From an uncultured Chloroflexales bacterium (GTDB taxonomy: Bacteria > Chloroflexota > Chloroflexia > Chloroflexales > Chloroflexaceae), in the NCBI GenBank assembly GCA_937902315.1, contig CALGUG010000026.1, forward strand, positions 1 through 30,831: DNA of 30,831 nucleotides, written 5' to 3'. The position numbers were made by a program, and so were the translations under genes. Numbering within the stretch: the first letter of the stretch is position 1; every line of letters begins with the position of its first letter. The notes under the pieces were generated by a model. That model had not been told where the DNA came from, ran no database searches, and was given only the letters and a program-made list of their open reading frames with translations. Shown here one piece after another: positions 30,101-30,831 of the stretch.

Positions 30101-30831
30101 CAGCGCCCACTTACGTTTGGGCAATCTGGTCTGGGCCGACTACAACGACAATGGTCAAGTCGATATAGGCGAGCCGGGGATCGCTGGGGTTAGAGTCGAG
30201 CTGCTGAATGCCACTGGCACCAGCGTGCTGGAGAGCACCACCACCAATATCAACGGTAGCTATCTCTTTGACAACCTCAATCCGGGCGAGTATATCGTGC
30301 GCATTCCCGCCAGCCAGTTTGCGACGGGTGCAGTTTTGGAAAACTGGAGCTCGTCGGTCGGTGGCGGCAGCTATGAACCAGCCGCTGATCCCGATAGCAA
30401 CAGCAGCGACAATCGCGACAATGGCAGCACGCAAGGCACGGGCGATGTTCAAACTTTGCCGATCAGTCTTACCTTACGGAATGAGCCGGACATTGCGGTC
30501 GATGGCGATGATCGCGATGGCAATCTGACGATCGACTTTGGCTTTGTGCCGCAACTAGCTAGCTTAGGCGATAAAGTTTGGTACGATAGCACCCGTAACA
30601 ATCTCCAAGATACGGGCGAGGCGGGCGTGCCAAATGTGACCGTGCGTCTGCTCAATAGCGCGGGCAGCGTGATCGCCACCACCACTACCAACGGCAGTGG
30701 CATCTATACCTTCGGCGATCTGATTCCGGGCGTCTACTCGCTTGAGTTCGACATCAGCTCGCTTCCATCAAACTACCGCTTTACAAGCCAAGATAGCGGC
30801 GGCGACGATACGCTCGATAGTGATGTCGACC
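27114..30831 (+). CDS. Large secreted SdrD-B-repeat (Cna-B-like) surface protein, 3'-truncated by the window end
   Basis: The frame is open for 1239 codons to the window edge. Residues 1-36 form a signal peptide (basic start, hydrophobic CIVLLVAIMATS, cleavage near LQA-AEK). From about residue 70 come at least eight SdrD-B-type beta-sandwich units, each opening with SLGNRVWxDxNNNG or a close variant (27321, 27804, 28278, 28798, 29326, 29758, 30112, 30559). Each then has GExGIxGVTVRLY, TTTTxxxGxYLFxxLxxGxYxVE and, in most, a D-rich DPDNNxDxDDNG stretch that should bind calcium; units end with NLTVDFGF. Such stalks project adhesins or other cell-surface modules; the C-terminal anchor is not visible. 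No cysteine is present in the repeats. It is alone on its strand here. Confidence 0.9.
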   Translation, partial: MHSSRSPLRNISSALRCIVLLVAIMATSPSTLQAAEKITKKVFRDFSVSGIDDSSTGHNKPSSQVGSLSFSLGNRVWIDVNNNGLRDTGEFGIDGVSLSLFLDADDNGVPDDLGTPIQTTTTANGGYYRFDDLAADSYVVRIDPSNFTGVGVLVGYASSTPASAAPNGDADNDDNGINNANPASNGILSGTITLGPGATEPINEDDVFGADQGAPNAQANLTVDFGFFPAFSLGNRVWDDRNNNGILNLDELGIDGITVRLYSDANNDGAPDGAAIATTTTANGGYYLFTELLGGNYIVEIVAPSNYRSSTGYAVNPQTSYEPAPDPDNNIDSDDNGTTYAGQTIRSATVTLSWGAEPTNDGIMPSGYNDPVPNNNANYSVDFAIYRPMSLGNLVWRDDNNNGRVNNGEPGIAGVTVRIYVDSDNNGIPDDLTGNGSVTPDDAIRTTTTIASGHYLFTNLGEGNYVVEVVTPEGMTSSTGLTINTANLRPLYEGAPDPDDNRDDDDNGTNSLNNGVRVVRTATVELRLGTEPLGEPPISDLPDSSPDDNANYTVDFGFYPALSLGNRIWFDGNNNGVIDSGETGISGVTVRLYRDLNNDGVPDDITDSNFDGNPDNDGFTINDAIATTTSNASGHYLFTNLNASHYIVEIVPPAGYRTSTGAMAAIGPYEPAPDPDTPPENDNDDNGSLVGAVIRSSSVSLTIDGEPTGETPTTGISDPTADNRSNLTVDFGLFQPVNVGDLIFEDMDANGFYDVSIDRPLAGAVVSLLASDGVTAVSNIDGQPVTSQTTGANGLYNFTNLWPGDYIVTVSAPAGFVSTINTANSNNPNSNIDNDDNGLGSGNSVTSEVVSLAGGQEPSSTQDGDDTNGNLTLDFGFFEPASLGDLVWNDSNVNGLQDGGETGVANVTVRLYNAADNSLVSSTTTNSNGEYLFEELIPGSYYVIFSDLPTDYGFVPSDQGGDDALDSDANQLSGRTGNYTLVSGQHEQSVDAGIAPSAHLRLGNLVWADYNDNGQVDIGEPGIAGVRVELLNATGTSVLESTTTNINGSYLFDNLNPGEYIVRIPASQFATGAVLENWSSSVGGGSYEPAADPDSNSSDNRDNGSTQGTGDVQTLPISLTLRNEPDIAVDGDDRDGNLTIDFGFVPQLASLGDKVWYDSTRNNLQDTGEAGVPNVTVRLLNSAGSVIATTTTNGSGIYTFGDLIPGVYSLEFDISSLPSNYRFTSQDSGGDDTLDSDVD

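Noticed and set aside
29214..30110. 298-codon minus-strand open frame opposite the SdrD-B gene
   Set aside because: The repeated Asn/Asp/Thr-rich codons of the sense gene leave the complementary frame free of stops; its translation is low-complexity and lacks a start context.

Overview
The window looks like a chromosomal segment of a Chloroflexota bacterium of moderate GC content, possibly a Herpetosiphon-like filamentous member of the class Chloroflexia. That placement is an inference. It rests on a complete menaquinone gene block of the MenF/MenD/MenH/MenB/MenA type, an F420-dependent (Ddn-like) reductase, a DUF3566-like membrane protein, a secreted protein with a YRIWLPHV stretch after the signal peptide, a STAND NTPase with kinesin-light-chain-type TPRs, and a very large secreted SdrD-B-repeat protein. 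No rRNA, tRNA or CRISPR array was recognised.

Layout. Positions 1-275 hold a 21-bp-periodic tandem array. Positions 391-6562 (minus strand) carry the menaquinone genes in the order menF-menD-menH-menB-menA. menB and menA are separated by two tandem MITE-like elements, and a strong terminator follows menA. Next come a conserved hypothetical and a YqeK-like HD hydrolase (6902-8118, plus), then a DUF3566 membrane protein and a uridine-kinase-like P-loop enzyme (8379-9471, minus). An orphan amino-DNA methyltransferase (9939-11066) and a small secreted protein (11522-12160) follow. A GntR/FCD regulator (minus) diverges from an aldo/keto reductase-RidA pair (12157-14786). A purU to D-2-hydroxyacid dehydrogenase operon (14973-16862, minus) is followed by a SAM methyltransferase (17006-17854), a zinc polyol-type dehydrogenase (18407-19510, minus) and a coiled-coil protein (19931-20542, minus). 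A STAND NTPase/TPR locus broken by a frameshift lies at 20808-23532. A PadR-MFS-membrane protein-Ddn reductase run occupies 23763-26585 (minus), with a 34-bp perfect palindromic operator overlapping its promoter. From 27114 to the window end there is an open SdrD-B adhesin-like gene.

The most unusual property is the density of small non-coding repeats. At least seven bodies of one MITE-like family (called B here: ends CCAAATCCG flanked by TA, body with TTTGGCCTTCGGCAGAG) and six of another (called A here: core TAGCCGNAGGCGGACGCG) sit in almost every larger intergenic gap. Some A copies have B-type ends. Three B copies carry at their centre a long palindrome that differs in sequence from copy to copy. 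The octamer GCGATCGC also appears at least seven times, far above chance, in the same window as an orphan DNA methyltransferase.

Genes that work together: MenF (isochorismate), MenD (SEPHCHC), MenH (SHCHC), MenB (DHNA-CoA) and MenA (prenylation) form most of the classical menaquinone route; menC, menE and the final methyltransferase are not in the window. The PadR regulator probably controls the efflux pump behind it. The GntR regulator may control itself and perhaps the divergent oxidoreductase-RidA pair.
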